Both the position numbers and the translations under genes were made by a program. Below the pieces are notes generated by a model that had not been told where the DNA came from, did no database searches, and saw only the letters and a list, made by a program, of their open reading frames with translations. Positions 23,390-36,179 of a stretch of 64,000 bases of DNA are shown piece after piece. Numbering within the stretch: position 1 is the first letter of the stretch; every line of letters starts with the position of its first letter. The stretch spans positions 76,321,371 through 76,385,370 of the forward strand of contig CM071573.1 in assembly GCA_036426205.1 (NCBI GenBank), in the 5' to 3' direction. Source of the stretch: Ascaphus truei (Eukaryota > Chordata > Amphibia > Anura > Ascaphidae).

Positions 23390-23660
23390 CCATTTGATAC
23401 TCCAATGTGACGTCACAGGCCTTATATATGGCCTGTCCCGTCTCATTTGAGTCCAAGAAGACGTTGGATCAACATCTTTGGGCCCATTGGATTATACAGA
23501 AGGGAAGAAAGAAGAAAAGAAGGAAGAGACGGAGACGTCTCTTCAATCAACAGATGATCGTGGACTTCTGCGCATCGGCATATGAGGTGCATTGTGTCGA
23601 GGGTCAAGAGATGGTGCCGGAATAGGATTTGGAATGTTAGGACTGCAATGGTAAGAAACA
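23390..23660 (+). promoter_or_regulatory. Promoter-like block with splice donor, element A
   Basis: A perfect CRE motif TGACGTCA (23408-23415) is followed 8 bp later by TATATA (23423-23428), then 'tctcatttgagtccaagaag' and a purine-rich leader with GAAGAAAAGAAGG. It ends 'gcaatg|gtaagaaac' (ATG 23648-23650), a good 5' splice-site match directly after an ATG. The same order occurs in elements B (minus, 31290-31640) and D (47560-47830 and 48085-48425). Conservation across copies suggests this is the promoter and first exon of a transposon gene, now separated from its coding exons. Confidence 0.45.
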
Positions 23661-25110
23661 CATAAATTGACTTATTTAATTGCATATTTTTTTTAGGTTG
23701 CCCATTGACTGCCAAAGTGTTTATCTATGCCTCTTTCTGGGTATAGATTATCACAGTAACAAGCAATGCATTTTTTGGCAAATGCTTGTTTTTATTTTAT
23801 TGTTATGTATTGTATTTTTGGTGATGTTTTTTTTTAGGTTGCCCATTCATTGTCATTGTGACAATACATGCCCATATTGGGGCATGGTTTACCATAGACA
23901 CATAGTCACCATAGCCACAATCAATGGCTTTATTGTCTATTATGGTTTTTATTGAAATGTAATGTGTTATATTTTGTGGCTCTTTTTTTTAGCTACACAT
24001 TCATTGCCATTGTGGCAATCCATGCCCTTATTGGGGGCATGGTTTACCACTGTGACAATCAAAGGGTAGAGGGGTTGGGGGTAGTTGCCCGGGGAGCATG
24101 GTTGGGCCTCCCATGTGGGTAGCAGGGGACGGGGGTTAACATCTTAATTACTATAACCGTTAGTAACCGCTAAGGCGATTAAGGGGTTAGTGGTCATTAG
24201 TTCGTTTTTTAATGTTGGAGGATGGGCAGGAAGATGAGGATGACTTTCATCCTGGCAGGGGTAAGTAGAAATTTAATTTACTTTATGATGGCTGGATAAT
24301 GTTTTATTTTTAATGGGCAAATTAGCTATTATCCAAATCTGGATAATAGGGATTTTTCCCATTACTGTACTGTACCTGTTAGGGGGGGGGGAGTAGAGGG
24401 TGTGGGTGGGTAGTAGGGTGCCCATTCATTGCCATTGGGGTTATCTTTGCTCCCGTTGAGGGCATAGGTAACCACACTGGCAATCAATGGGTGTATTGGA
24501 TAGTTATGTGTTTTAATGTTTATTGGGAGTAGAGGGGGTGAGTGAAGGTGATATTTGGCACATGGTGAGTGTTTATGCCTACCGGGTGCGTAGTGGGAGG
24601 GGTAAACCCCTTAATTACCTTAGCTGTAGTGACCGCTAAGGTCATGAAAGGGTTAACTCCTCCCGGAACCCTCCCGTTAGGCCTAAACACCCACCATGGG
24701 CCAAATACCACCTTCACCCACCCCATTTACCCCCAAAAAACCGGGCACTGGTATTTATCCCCTTCTTTACCTTAGAGGTTAGCCGCTAAGTTAATGAAGC
24801 TGTTGCAAATGTATTTTTATTACATAGGATTGAAGCATGGGTATTCAGAGCTGGTATTAATGCAGGTTTGCTCCGGAGACTCCTGTTTTCAATCCGATGC
24901 AGTAAAAATTAATTTTTTCTTCTAAGTCACATCGCAGATCCCATCTTGCCACCCTTGGCGAGATGAGAACTTGAGAGTTGCAGCCACGATGTGATTATCG
25001 AAGCTACCTGAATAGCGTGATATCGCAAGAAATGCGAGTTTGAGCATTTTTGGCGCTCCAGCTCGGTTTGTCTGAGCGGGAGTGCTACCGCTCAGGATGA
25101 AGCACAAAAG

Positions 25111-26215
25111 ACAAAAAGGCCGAGTGCTACACCTAACTTGACCAATTGCTTGCTAAGCACCTGTGAATGAGCAGTCTATTAAAACAGCTCACCCTCCATT
25201 AGAGAGGTTACTGTATGAGAGTTTTTTTGCAGGTGCAGCAGTGTTAGGACATACAGATGGGCCATTCCATGAAGTGGTTGTAGGCTTAAAATACTTTGGC
25301 CAAAGAATTGAACTAAATGACCCTTGCTTATGAGAAAATAAACAGATAAGTATTTAACTATATAATTTGTCAAATTGGATGTAGCACTGAGGCATTTTGT
25401 TCCAATGTTTTCACTTTGCATCATATGGAACATAATCCTAAATGTGCTCTAATTATGGGACTGGTTTACAGTGTAAAATGAACATTATTTTCTTGTCATG
25501 CATGTAAGTAAATAGCCCATATTCTCCTATGTGAGCTGTCTCGTTTTGGCAGCTCCACTTGAACACTTGCAGTTTAATTTGTGTTCAATGTTTTATTGAG
25601 TAGTGAGGCCTCATACGTATCTACTCATGCAGAGAATGAGCCCATGACTAATTTTGTGACAAGAGTTGTTTAGTCTTCAGCGCGAAGGCTGATGGGTAAT
25701 TCCCTGCATGTTTGGCTTCAGCATTTCCCTTTGCACACTTTATAAATCATTTGTCAAGGAATATTACAGTATTCCTGAATTGCAACTCTGATACCTATGT
25801 GACTGATAAGGCACTCCTGAGAGGAGTTATTTTATGTATTGTATTTCACTTTTATACCCTGGTTTGTTTTATCTGGGAGCATCTGGAGTCCCCAATTTTC
25901 TTTCCCTTAAAGCTGCTTTTCAAAGGTTGCCATAGAAATACAATTAATGCTTTCATATATCTTAACAAAAAGAGCAGATCTTTAGTTCCACATTTTGGCA
26001 AAAATATAGTAGTTCTACTCCCTCGCCAAGGCAATCCCCACTAGAGTAGGTTCTACGGACAGCCCCTGCTATAAATGCTGTATATGTATACTGTGACCAA
26101 TACAGAATGAATATGCTCCACCAATCACATGGTGTGATAAATGAGAGGCGCTGACCCTGATCTGCCTGGCAACACATGACAGGAGATATTGGATTGGATA
26201 AGAAGAAAAATGGCT
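25111..26215. other. Mostly unique; diverged MITE arm at 25200-25440
   Basis: 25230-25390 ('agtgttaggacatac', 'gtggttgtaggcttaaaat', 'gtcaaattggatgtagca') is a diverged relative of the right arm of the foldback at 38311-38610. The rest carries no recognised feature. The 110-codon frame at 25712-26044 shows no domain. Confidence 0.45.
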
Positions 26216-26220
26216 AGAAT

Positions 26221-26625
26221 CTTGAGACCAACTGTCAGTCTGAGAGACACAGAGGGAGACCAACTGTCAGTCTGAGAGACACAGAGAGACCAACTGTTAG
26301 CCTGAGAGATCGAGAGAGACCAACTGTCAGTCTGAGAGACACAGAGAGAGACCAACTGTAAGTCTGAGAGACACAGAGAGAGACACCAACTGTCAGTCAG
26401 AGAGACACTGAGAGACTAACTGTCAGTCTGAGAGACACAGAGACCAACTGTTAGTCAGAAAGACACAGAGAGACCAACTGTCAGTCAGAGAGACACAGAG
26501 AGACCAACTGTCAGTCTGAGAGCCACAGAGAGACCAACTGTCAGTCTGAGAGACACAGATAGACCAACTGTCAGTCAGAAAGACACAGAGAGACCAAATG
26601 TCAGTCTGAGACAGAGACAGATATT
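26221..26625. repeat. ~30-bp minisatellite, about 13 copies
   Basis: The unit is roughly 'agaccaactgtcagtc' plus 'tgagagacacagag', with small length changes between copies. Minus-strand frames of 64-88 codons, with a 'SQTDSWSLCV'-like repeat, are translations of the array and not genes. A looser 'gagagacag' purine tract continues to about 26830. Confidence 0.85.
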
Positions 26626-27524
26626 GGGAGTGAAAGTCTGAAAGGCACACAAAGAGAGACAGCCGGGGTGATAGTGAGAGGGGCGTAATAGAGACAGCCA
26701 GATACTCTCAGAGGTTAAAGAGGAGGCTTGTATGAGACTATTAACCAAGGAGAGAGAAAGTGAGAGACAGGAAAGGAGATAAGTCGATTTTGAGAAGAAC
26801 TGGTCAACAGAAAAGGCAGCCAGGAGACCAATTCTTGCCACTTAAAGTTTCCCTTGTGAAATGTACAATCATCTTACAAATATTTCACCCATAACAGGCC
26901 TACGACGTGACTACACACCATTAGCTCCAACTCCGTGCCCGCATTACTAGTGGCCTATTTGCTTGCTGCACTGGGATTATAAGGGACACTAGCACATCAT
27001 CCTCATGTATTGTGTATATACAGGTATATATATATATGTCTACATCTATAGTGTTGAGTTGAGAGTAGTTTATCTAAGAGTGAGGGTCATCAGGATAAGG
27101 TTGCCCACGGCCATAAAATACCGGTTAATATATACCCAAGACTCATCTTGTTTATTGGTCTGGTGGGTCTCATTGTGGGGTACTAAGGGAGGACTGACTC
27201 AGGCCCCACCTTAGCCCATATAGACTGTGGATAAGGAGGGGTTATATACGCTAACAATAACTATTTACCTTCTCAGACTTGCTGCATTTTCATATTTTGG
27301 GGAGAGAACTCACACGTCCATAGTTTACTTGCTGCCTACCAATTTGGAGGTCAGCTGTGAGTAGGATGTTGGGGCCTGGGGAGAAGGGAGAAGCATAAAT
27401 CCAGTATCCACAGCTTGGCCAGATCACCTAATACATAGTCATTTTATTTAGATCTCATTGTTGCAGTGTTACTCTCGGGATGACCTTGTCTATAAGAGCA
27501 AAAGTAAAAATGACTGGCACATCC
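26626..27524. other. Unique non-coding sequence
   Basis: After the purine-rich tail of the minisatellite there is unique sequence with a short (TA)n patch at about 27025. No gene recognised. Confidence 0.45.
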
Positions 27525-27532
27525 CTCTAGAT

Positions 27533-27984
27533 CATTGATTCCCAACCAGGGTTCCGTGGAACCCTGGGGCTCCTTGAAGCAGTCTCAGGGGTTCCTCCTA
27601 TGGACCACAGACCCCCTCCCCCCCTGGGGGTGGGGTTTTTTGGTACTTATTTTGTAGGGTGGATTGAGTGAGAGTGAGGTAATTGAGGGAAGTTAGTGGT
27701 GAGTGAGAGAAGAGAGGGGGGCGGGAGTGAGTGAGTGAGGAAAAGAGGGAGTAAGAGTGAGACGCAAGGGATAAATACATGTGAGGCGGGAGGGGGGAGA
27801 GTTAGTGAGACGGATGGGAGAGAAATACATGGGTAGAGGGTGGGAAATAGAGGTGGCTCGTGAGGTGTGAAATTTTGTGACTGACCCCTGTCGAACCTAA
27901 TATGTGTCAGCCAGATAGGGGTTCCCCGAGATTTTTCAAAATACTTCAAGGGTTCCTCCAAATAAAAAAGGTTGGGAATCACTG
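27533..27984. mobile_element. hAT-type MITE with 8-bp duplication
   Basis: Perfect duplications CTCTAGAT lie at 27525-27532 and 27985-27992. Ends 'cattgattcccaacc' and 'ggttgggaatcactg' are inverted copies. The interior has a G/A-rich tract (27660-27850) of 'gtgagtgag' repeats and no transposase. It is related by its ends to 13742-14147 and more distantly to 37290. Confidence 0.8.
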
Positions 27985-28215
27985 CTCTAGATCCCCAACT
28001 TTCTTACCCGTAATGTGGCTTCAAAGCCTGCAATTCAAATATAATTAACCATTTCTCCTCTCATAATTCTATTCAACATGCTGTATAAAGCAGGCAATAC
28101 GATATTGATATGAGCTTGACAAACTGGGGATTTTGTCAAATCTTGATTGAAAACAACTTTTTTATTGACCTTTTTCAAATTGGTTACCTATGATGCTTTG
28201 TTCAAACAGGAGAAT

Positions 28216-28540
28216 CTTAGGCCTCGTCCAGGCTGAGTGCTTGCATGTGCGCTCCCAAGCGTGCGATCACAACAATTAAAGTAAATTGTTGTGGCCAAGC
28301 TGTGCGCATGCGCGCATGTGAGCGCATAGCGCTCAGCTATTTGGCGAGCAAATCAATTTGATTTGCCCATCTCGCTGGCGCGTCACGTGAGCGGTTCGCC
28401 AAATGAGGGTGAACCAGCTCCGTGATGTCACAGCCGCGCCCCCCCCAGAGTGCGCAACTGGTTGGCCAGGAATCGCCCAGCGTCTGACGTCACGGCACTG
28501 AAGCTCCAGCGAGCGCTCTTCCACCCTGGCCGCAGCCTAA
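28216..28540. mobile_element. GC-rich foldback MITE
   Basis: 'cttaggcctcgtccaggc' and 'ccctggccgcagcctaag' are inverted end copies. The interior is CpG-rich compared with its AT-rich surroundings ('gtgcgcatgcgcgcatgtga', 'tcacgtgagcggttcgcc'). Related GC-rich blocks at 36180-36500 and 45955-46220 share 'ggttcaccctcat'/'atgagggtgaacc' or similar pieces. No duplication is certain. Confidence 0.55.
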
Positions 28541-29637
28541 GGCGTAACATCTATATACTTATATGGGGATTTTCTCACGAAGTATGTCTTATATAGTTCA
28601 GCCCAATAGATAAATAGTATAGAACAAAACAGTCCAGCCTGTTTGACATCTATGTAATGTAATTGCCGTTCATCTTTTATATGGTTTGCTATGTATCTTA
28701 TTTTCACTGCTTTACAGTACTCCCAGGTACCAGAGACATTCTCAAAATATTACCAGATTATCTTGAGAGTAATAAACCGGAAACATAAAAAAATATGCAG
28801 AGACAATCCAATTTGTCCAATAACTTCTTTAGCACAAGGATTTACCATTTCTGCTTTAGTGGCTGACAATCTGTCTTTTTAGTGGCTAAGTGATGATGTC
28901 TATAAAACAATTATAGTATTTTGTAGAGGTTATACATGCTGTGCTTGTCACATTACCCCCAGGTCCACGGGTCTCTTTAGTTCATTATGTTCTGGTAATG
29001 TGCATACGGATTTTATTTACATAAACATTCACCTTATTAGATTGTTACAGATATACTGCATGTTCCAGGACATAGGCTTTGATATTTGAAATGTCCTTAT
29101 GATGATCTAATTATGTACCATGTAAAATGGTAAGTAACAAAATTAAAAAATGAAGATGTATATTTTTCCAGTTTTTCCCATTCTTGTTAAAGACAAAAAT
29201 ATATATATATATTTATTTATCACCAGTGAATTATGAACTACCAAAATATGGTGAATATGGTCCGATGCTTCCATCGTTTGCCGGAAACAATTAGATTTCC
29301 AGATACATTCCGATTTCTCTATCTACAATCTTGTATGGATTTCTAGATGAAGTCAAATCTATTATATCAATGTGTCTGTATCAGATTCAGATGCAATAAT
29401 TGGTGATAACAGTGGTCAGTATCTAAATATACTTACCCAGTCTAATTTTCCATGGACCAAATTGGGTTTACATAAGCATCTCTGGCCCTGAAAGAATTAG
29501 GTAAGCTTTGTCTTTTCAGTTTTGTTTTTAGACGAATCAGTCGAGGGAAGTAGGCAAAACAGAAAAGAGGGATGTTTTTATTCATTTTCTCACATCTTGG
29601 TTAGGAAGTAATGTGTATATACTGTATATAAGACTAC
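28541..29637. other. Unique non-coding sequence
   Basis: AT-rich unique sequence; nothing recognised. Confidence 0.5.
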
Positions 29638-30764
29638 GGGCCACATGCAGTAAAGTCCGGTAGAAAAAATCGCCATGGTTTTAAATCGCCATTTTTGACA
29701 GCGTTGCTAGCACGATATGCAGAAAGCCCCGAATACCAGTGATAGCAACATTTGCAAACATGGCGAGTGTTTGGCGACAAGATGAAAAGGGCTCACCCGT
29801 CGAGTTGATTCTGCTGCAGAGAGAGAGAGCCACCTCTCTCTCTTTCTGCACAAATCTCGGCCGAAATAAAAATATTTTCATTTAATTTTTCTTACTAGTG
29901 TAGATGATACAGGCCCCGTTATGGGGTGCCGGTAACTCCTATGCATTGAAATGTCCCGGTCACGTGACGCAGGACATTTACATGCATAGGAGATACTGGC
30001 ACCCTATAATGGGCCTGTATCTCAGGAAGCAGGGGGTCCCCGGACCTGAAATCAACGCGGTTCTGCTCCGGAGACCACCTGCTCATCTATACTAGTAAGA
30101 CAATGTAAATTTAAATATGTAGTAAGCACCAGTACACAACCCACCCCCTGTGCCCCCACATAAACCCATTATTTATTTATTTGAACACACGATTGATAAC
30201 ATAGGCTGGCGGGGGTCCCTGGGTGGTCCCCCCGGGCGTCTGGTGGTCCTCGGGTGGTCCCTGTGGGTCCCCGCTGGCCTGCGGTACCATTCATGTTGTA
30301 AAAAATAAATAAAGATGGCCTACATTTAAATAAATACACCTCCCCCCAAACACATACAGTACAGTATTGTGCAAAATAACTATTATCCAGATATGGATAA
30401 TAGATCATTTGCCAATTTTTAAACAAAACATTATCCAGGCAGCAATACCAGCAAGAATACCGAAAAAATATACAATCTAATGGCCCCTAACCCCTTAATC
30501 ACCGTAGCGTTTAATAACCGCTATAGTAATTAAAGAGTTAACCCTCCCTCCCCCACTACCCACCCGGGAGGCCTAACCACCCACCCTGGACCACTATAGC
30601 CACCCTGTACCCATTGAGTGGCATAGTAGTACAGCATACCCATATAATATGGGCATGATAAGCTACTATAGCAGTCAATGGTCACCCTAATACAAAATAA
30701 TGACTGTCCAAAATACACAATAATAAAACATATACAACAAGCACCTAAACCCCCAGAAACAAAA

Positions 30765-31060
30765 ATTAAAAGCACTAGCCAATCAAGCAATTAACTAAAT
30801 AAAACCACTAGCCAATCAATTAAAGAAATAAAACCACTAGGCATTCAATAAAATAATTAAAACCACTATGCAATCAATTAAATAAATCACATAACTAGCC
30901 AAAAATACATTTAATACCTAAAAGCAGTAACCAACACAAAAATTAACAAATAACATTGAATTCATACAACCACTAGGCAACACAAATTAAAACCAGTAGC
31001 CACCAAACTAAATCATTAAATAAAATCGCTAACCAAACTGTAAAAATTAAAAAAAACAAG
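30765..31060. repeat. Degenerate AT-rich tandem repeat
   Basis: Loose copies of 'aatcaattaaagaaataaaa' followed by 'ccactagcc' recur about every 30 bp, with drift. The first units align with 22310-22370 in element A and 45745-45775 in element C, so the array is part of the family, expanded here. Confidence 0.6.
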
Positions 31061-31289
31061 TCATCACAATTCAAAACAATTTAATCTAAACAATAAACAG
31101 AAATATAAAATATAACAGTCAATAGAAGAAATGTATTTTGCCAAAAATGCAATGTCTGCCAGCGTGTTCATCTGTACCCTAGACAGGCACAGATTAATAC
31201 ATTAGCAGACAGGGGCAACGAAAAACATACAAAAAGAAAAATCCATACATAAAACCTGTAAAAATAAAAGTAAATACATTCAATATTTA

Positions 31290-31640
31290 GCTTACCTTTA
31301 GAAGCGCTGGCCCTCTGAATCCTGGGGAATCTGCAAGCTCTCGTACCGTGACGTCACGAAACTCAGTCCAACGTCATCCACCGTGAAGATCCGGAACAGG
31401 TAACCAAATTCTTCAATCTTTAATCTTCTCTCATCTTGTTCTTTCTTCATCTGTGATTATTTCTTGATTTTCTTTATCTTCTGTCTTTATCTTTATCTGT
31501 TAATCCAATAACCCTATGTTAAATCCACAATGTTGACTCGTCGGCTTCAAATGAGACGTCACGACCTTAAATATGGCCTGTGACAACTGATTGGCTGTGA
31601 AAAATATGTGCCTTTTTTTTATGTGACGTTCACAAGCCCC
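31290..31640 (-). promoter_or_regulatory. Promoter-like block with splice donor, element B
   Basis: On the minus strand: 'cagccaatcag' (CCAAT), a 'catatttaagg' TATA-like box, 'gtgacgtctcatttgaa', and a purine-rich leader ('gataaagacagaagataaag'). It ends at 'cgcttctaaag|gtaagc' near 31295, a strong splice-donor match. It aligns over about 300 bp with the arms in element D. In this copy a CRE-like GTGACGTCAC lies inside the leader (about 31350). Confidence 0.45.
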
Positions 31641-32325
31641 CCCGCAAGGCCTAATCACCCACCATTGGCCAAATACCACCTTCACCCACTACCGCTACCC
31701 ACAATAAACAAGGCACTGGTGGTTAACTCCTTCATTGCATTCACGGTTAGCCGCTAAGGTAATGAAGTTGTCTGTAAATGCATTTTCATGCATGTGATTC
31801 ATGCCGGGGGTCTCCGGTGGTAATATTAATGGATATCAGCTCCGGAGTCTCCCGGCATCAATCCGATACAGGAAAAATGCATTTTTTTTTCTAAGTGATG
31901 TCTCGCCGCTTCTTGGCACCTTCTCACCACCTTCTTGCAGCGTGACGATTTGGAGAGAAAATCTCCATTATAGAGCGGCAATCAGCCTCGAAAAGCTGAT
32001 CGGGGCTGCTAGAATCGAGCGAGTTTGACAAACTGTCGATAAGCGGCGATAAGTGGCGTATTACCGCGCATTAGGCGGGTTTTTTTCTCGGCAAAAGAAC
32101 CCGCCGCTTTTTGCTCTTATCGCCAGCTTATCGGGGTTTACTGAATCGCTGTAGGCTTTTTTGGCGATAAGCTGGCGATAAGTGACTTATCACTGTTTAT
32201 AACATGAGGCCTTAAGTCTTATTCCTAATATTGAATTGACTATGCTTCTTATAGCACACCTTGATATCATCTCCACCAACATTATAGCTTCTCTTGAATG
32301 TTTTTCTTGGATCTTAGAGCTAGAC

Positions 32326-32896
32326 CAGGAGTGCGCAAACTTTTCGGTCTGCCTCCCCCTGTCTGCACTCCCCCCTGCTCGCGCCCACCTCCTTACCTTG
32401 TCTCCGGCGTCAAATGCTCTTTTGACTCCACACTGCCATGGCGATGCTTCGCCGAAGACAAAATAAGGGACGTTACAGGGGCCTCGCGCGATCCCCCGGC
32501 ATTTAATTTAAATGCCATGGGGAAGAGGGCGGGTCTCTGTAACTGCCGCGCCCCACCTGGAAAATCTCAGGCCCTATATACCATCATTGTTCATTGGGAC
32601 ACCTCCATTGACTCCTAAATTGGTTCATGTCATAAACTATTTGTTTTTTTAATTATTCCAATTTTCATTGGTTTTGTTGCATTCAGGCTGATATTAATTT
32701 GGTTTAGGTTTTATTTCATTTGGCACTCAATGTATGCCTTGATCCGATCCCCATTCCATGTTATTACTTATACAGTACATACACACACATGCGGTATCCC
32801 TGTTAACCCCGACAGGTATTTCCACAGTGTTAGCTGATTGTTCGAGCGCACCCATAATTTCTTTTTTGCTTTGTTCCCCCAGTTTGCACAACCCTG
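32326..32896. mobile_element. hAT-type MITE, 571 bp, perfect duplication
   Basis: Perfect 8-bp duplications AGCTAGAC lie at 32318-32325 and 32897-32904. Ends CAGGAGTGCGCAAAC and GTTTGCACAACCCTG are inverted copies. The left third is GC-rich and contains 'ggcgtcaaatg' and 'tctgtaactgccgcgcc', shared with other hAT-type copies. The right half is AT-rich. Frames of 76 and 106 codons inside carry no transposase motif. Confidence 0.8.
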
Positions 32897-32904
32897 AGCT
32901 AGAC

Positions 32905-35749
32905 CATAGAATTTATTGCAACTTCCATCCAAGTGAGTGAGAGGTATTATTTAACACCTCTCAATAAGTTCAGTGTTAGCCACATTTCAATTAGTTGTGT
33001 CATGCCTTGCTTCCCATTTCAATGGCTGGTGTGGACATTTCTTCCTAACTCCCTTCCTTATACCATTTTTATTATATCTATGGTAAGAAACATACATGCT
33101 AATGACTTCAGAAAAATACTCCTTATTCAAATAAGCTTTAATCATAGTTACAGAAATGAATGCAGCTGTGATGTATGAAGATAGCATAAAACTGTGATGA
33201 ATTCATAGCTCACTCATGTTAAAAAGGGGCATTTGGGACTGATTGGTGTTTCCACTAAAACACACCAAATGTAATAAGAAATGCCTGTGCTCCATCTTCA
33301 GGAACTGACCCACATTAGCATGGAGTTAAGCACAGCATAGAAATAATAGTTTGTCCACAGTGTTTTGAAAATACTGGCATTATTCCTAAAGCTTATGGAC
33401 GAATGTTGTTGGCACAGGAGCTGGGTGATAAGGTACTGTACTGTACTAGCTCTAACAGTCATATATTTCAATGTACAATATTTGTTCCCTTGCCAGCTCA
33501 GCTTTGCAGATTGTGTGTTTTGTAACAAGTGGTCCCAGAGGACAGGTCAAACGGTTGCTTGTTAATTAAAATCTCAGCAGCCAAAATGTTTGCAATGTTC
33601 CTTCATTTATGAGAGTGATAGATCTGCATAGTGAAAGGAAGCAATGAAAAGGAACAAAATGCTATACCAGGGCTTCACAACACAAGACAGGAATTTTTCT
33701 TTTGACAGAACGTGCTGGAAGGTAAAAAGGGGACCTCATGCTGTCCCAGATTCAACCTGGATTGTCTTTACTTCCGGAAATTCTCAGCCACTGAATTCCT
33801 GACATTTGCAAAATTGGGTCATTTTTAGCTATAAATACCACTGGATGCTTAAATTAAAATATGGCTTTGTACTCTTATTGAGACTGCAAATTTATAATGT
33901 GACATTGTAATGCAAAGAACATTGCCCTTTTGGTACTATACTGAGAGAAGGCACAAGTGCTTCAAGAGAATTTAGTGAATTATTAACCTGTTCTTTTGGA
34001 AGAGTCTTCAGCCATTAATACAATGTAATTCATGAACATGCTCTCATGCTGATCCATTACAAAACCTCACAACCCACAGCAAATTGGCTTACTCATATCA
34101 GTGGATTATTTGCTTTTTTTTATTAAATATGTATTTGTGGCAAATGTATATCTTCTCGATTGCCTGCTGATCCATGAGTGGGTTTCATCAACAGCTAACA
34201 AACAAACAAAACAAAAAACATATTTTCTATGCTACATTATTCTTTGCAAAAAAGTGAAAACAAAAATTAAGTAAAATGTATTACATTTTGGAGCTAAATG
34301 TATACAGTTGTGTAGAGTGATAACTAGCTCCATTGTCTGTGAACGAACATCTGATCTTATCAGCTGTTTTGGTGACTTGCATTCAGATACCAATTAGGAA
34401 TTCCATCTCTCTATGGTCACTTCATATGAAACCACTTTATTGTGCATTTTTGTTTATTTAATGTTAAATGATATTTCTTGTGGTGTCTCTTGAAGCCCAA
34501 GCTGAGTTCTTCTGCTAAATAATGACATCCTTAGTAGAGATGTGAGCATGTGCGCTGCATTGTCTTGCTGATCTGTAAAATAAATCTATTGATGTAATTG
34601 CTTAGTAAAATGATTACCAGAGAGAACACAAGCTGGACATTTTCACACTAAACTAATATTATTAAATACCTCCCATTCATTGGATGATGGTATATTTACA
34701 AATATAATGTAATTAACTCCTTTAGTGCTGAACATGGACATTCATTTTTTCCCTTACACCTTAAAACGTCCTATATTTTCCTCTCTTTAACTTGCTCTCA
34801 TGCTTTTTCCATTATTATCTGCACGTACCCAAGGAAATAATTATTACATGACAATTGACAGCAACAATGCCCATGGACAGTGGGACCTCTTTGCGGGCCC
34901 TGTGCACTCCCATTGTTGAGGTCCAAAATAGGGAGATTTGAGAACTCTGCTTAAACACTATATTTTTGTTTTAATGAAAGCATTCTGAGTTGAATTCCAT
35001 ACAATGGTTATGCTCCCACATAATATTACCGAAAGATAATCTAATTTTCAGTCCCATATAATTTATAGAGTTCTTTTAGTCACATTGACCAAAGGAAATG
35101 CCTTGGTCAACAGTCTGAAAGCCATTACCACTGAAAGGCACCTACAAGTTATATTGCCTTTTGGTAATATTGCTAAGGGTCATTAGAAAAACAGGAATTG
35201 GAATACTTTTACATAATATTGCCACAAGGGTCTAAGCCCCTTATTTAATATGTTATACAATGTGTAACCTGGTTGCGCTAGTATGCCGAATGGTTCTGAA
35301 AATATATCATGTTAAAGTCCCTGGTACAGTCTAATGTTATGGTGCAAACGCATAATAAGTTGCCAAAGCTTCGGCAAAAATGTACAACTGTTGATGGCTT
35401 ACGAGGAAGGAAACAGAAAAATTTGCGCGGAAGTTTCACATATCTCTAATATACACTTCAAACACAAATAGTTTTATTAATGTAAAAGTTGAGGTAATGT
35501 TTTAATTCTGTAAATAATGGTTAGATCAGCATCATATACACACACATTGTATTTGGTTTTCTACTTATCAAAGTTAATCTATATATTTTGAGTGAGAACC
35601 CATGGACAAGTCACCACATAGACACCATCTTGTGTGTGGTACTTCTGTAACTTTAAGATGCAAATTTTTTAACATACTCAATCACTACTGAGTAAAAATG
35701 CATTACAAAGCTGAAAGTGTCTTATTGCAGACTGACAGTTTATAAATAA
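32905..35749. other. Longest unique stretch of the window
   Basis: About 2.8 kb without any repeat I recognise. It is AT-rich with scattered stops in all frames. If conserved regulatory elements exist in this window, this is the most likely place, but nothing in the sequence itself shows one. Confidence 0.45.
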
Positions 35750-36179
35750 CTAGCTAAAGTGTACGTCTGCACGGGTTGCAGTACTCTGGAGTTATAAAGC
35801 CCTGCTTCGCCCGGGTCTCCCTCCCTTTACCCCCTTCTGCCTCTCTTCCCCTCCCTCCTTCAACCTCTTCTCACCTCCCCCCTACTGCAATTCTCTCCCC
35901 ATTCACTTTCCTTTAATATCTTATGATGTCCCCATGTGTGGGCGGGCATCTTTTCGCCTCTCCCTTTCTCCAGCATTCTTAATCTCTCCTCATGTGCCAA
36001 TTGACTTCATCTTTTTTCTTTCTGCTTTCTGTGTAAACTTTATAGCTATCTGACTCTCCTTATCTGCCACCAGGCTGTATGTATTATGATGTCACCAGTA
36101 TGATGTCACATGCCAGATACATAGCCTAACAGGTACAACACCCAGTGGCTGACTTGCTTGAGAAATTGTAATAACTCTA

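Larger units (their letters stand above)
19973..25110. mobile_element. PIF/Harbinger-like foldback element A, right end lost
   Basis: The left end GGGGCCTATTCTATAAGC follows TTA, fitting PIF/Harbinger ends (GGGCC... and a 3-bp TTA/TAA target). Repeated 'cgataagccacttatc' motifs come next, then 'ctccggagctgatacc', and the palindrome 'aaggggttaac...gttaacccctt'. Mirror-image versions appear at the right: 'taaccccttaattacctta' (24604), 'ctccggagactcctg' (24870) and 'gattatcgaagctac' (25000). No GGCCC terminus is visible at the right, so I place the edge where similarity fades. A solo LTR splits it. A transposase gene is not visible. Confidence 0.55.
29638..32211. mobile_element. PIF/Harbinger-like foldback element B
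   Basis: The left end GGGCCACATGCAG and right end 'aacatgaggcc' before TTA match the ends of element D in reverse: the 'cagtgatagcaac' arm is left and the 'gcgataagtggcg' arm is right. In order it contains 'gcagggggtccccgg' palindromes (about 30030), a GC-rich G/T block (30200-30290), the hairpin 'ccccttaatcacc...gtaattaaagagtt' (30484), the palindrome 'catacccatataatatggg' (30636), an AT-rich tandem region, and a promoter-like block (31290-31640). Flanking triplets are TAC and TTA, so the duplication has decayed or the left edge is slightly off. No transposase frame was found. Confidence 0.6.

Noticed and set aside
26125..26841. Minus-strand 'SQTDSWSL' repeat frames
   Set aside because: Direct translation of the ~30-bp minisatellite.
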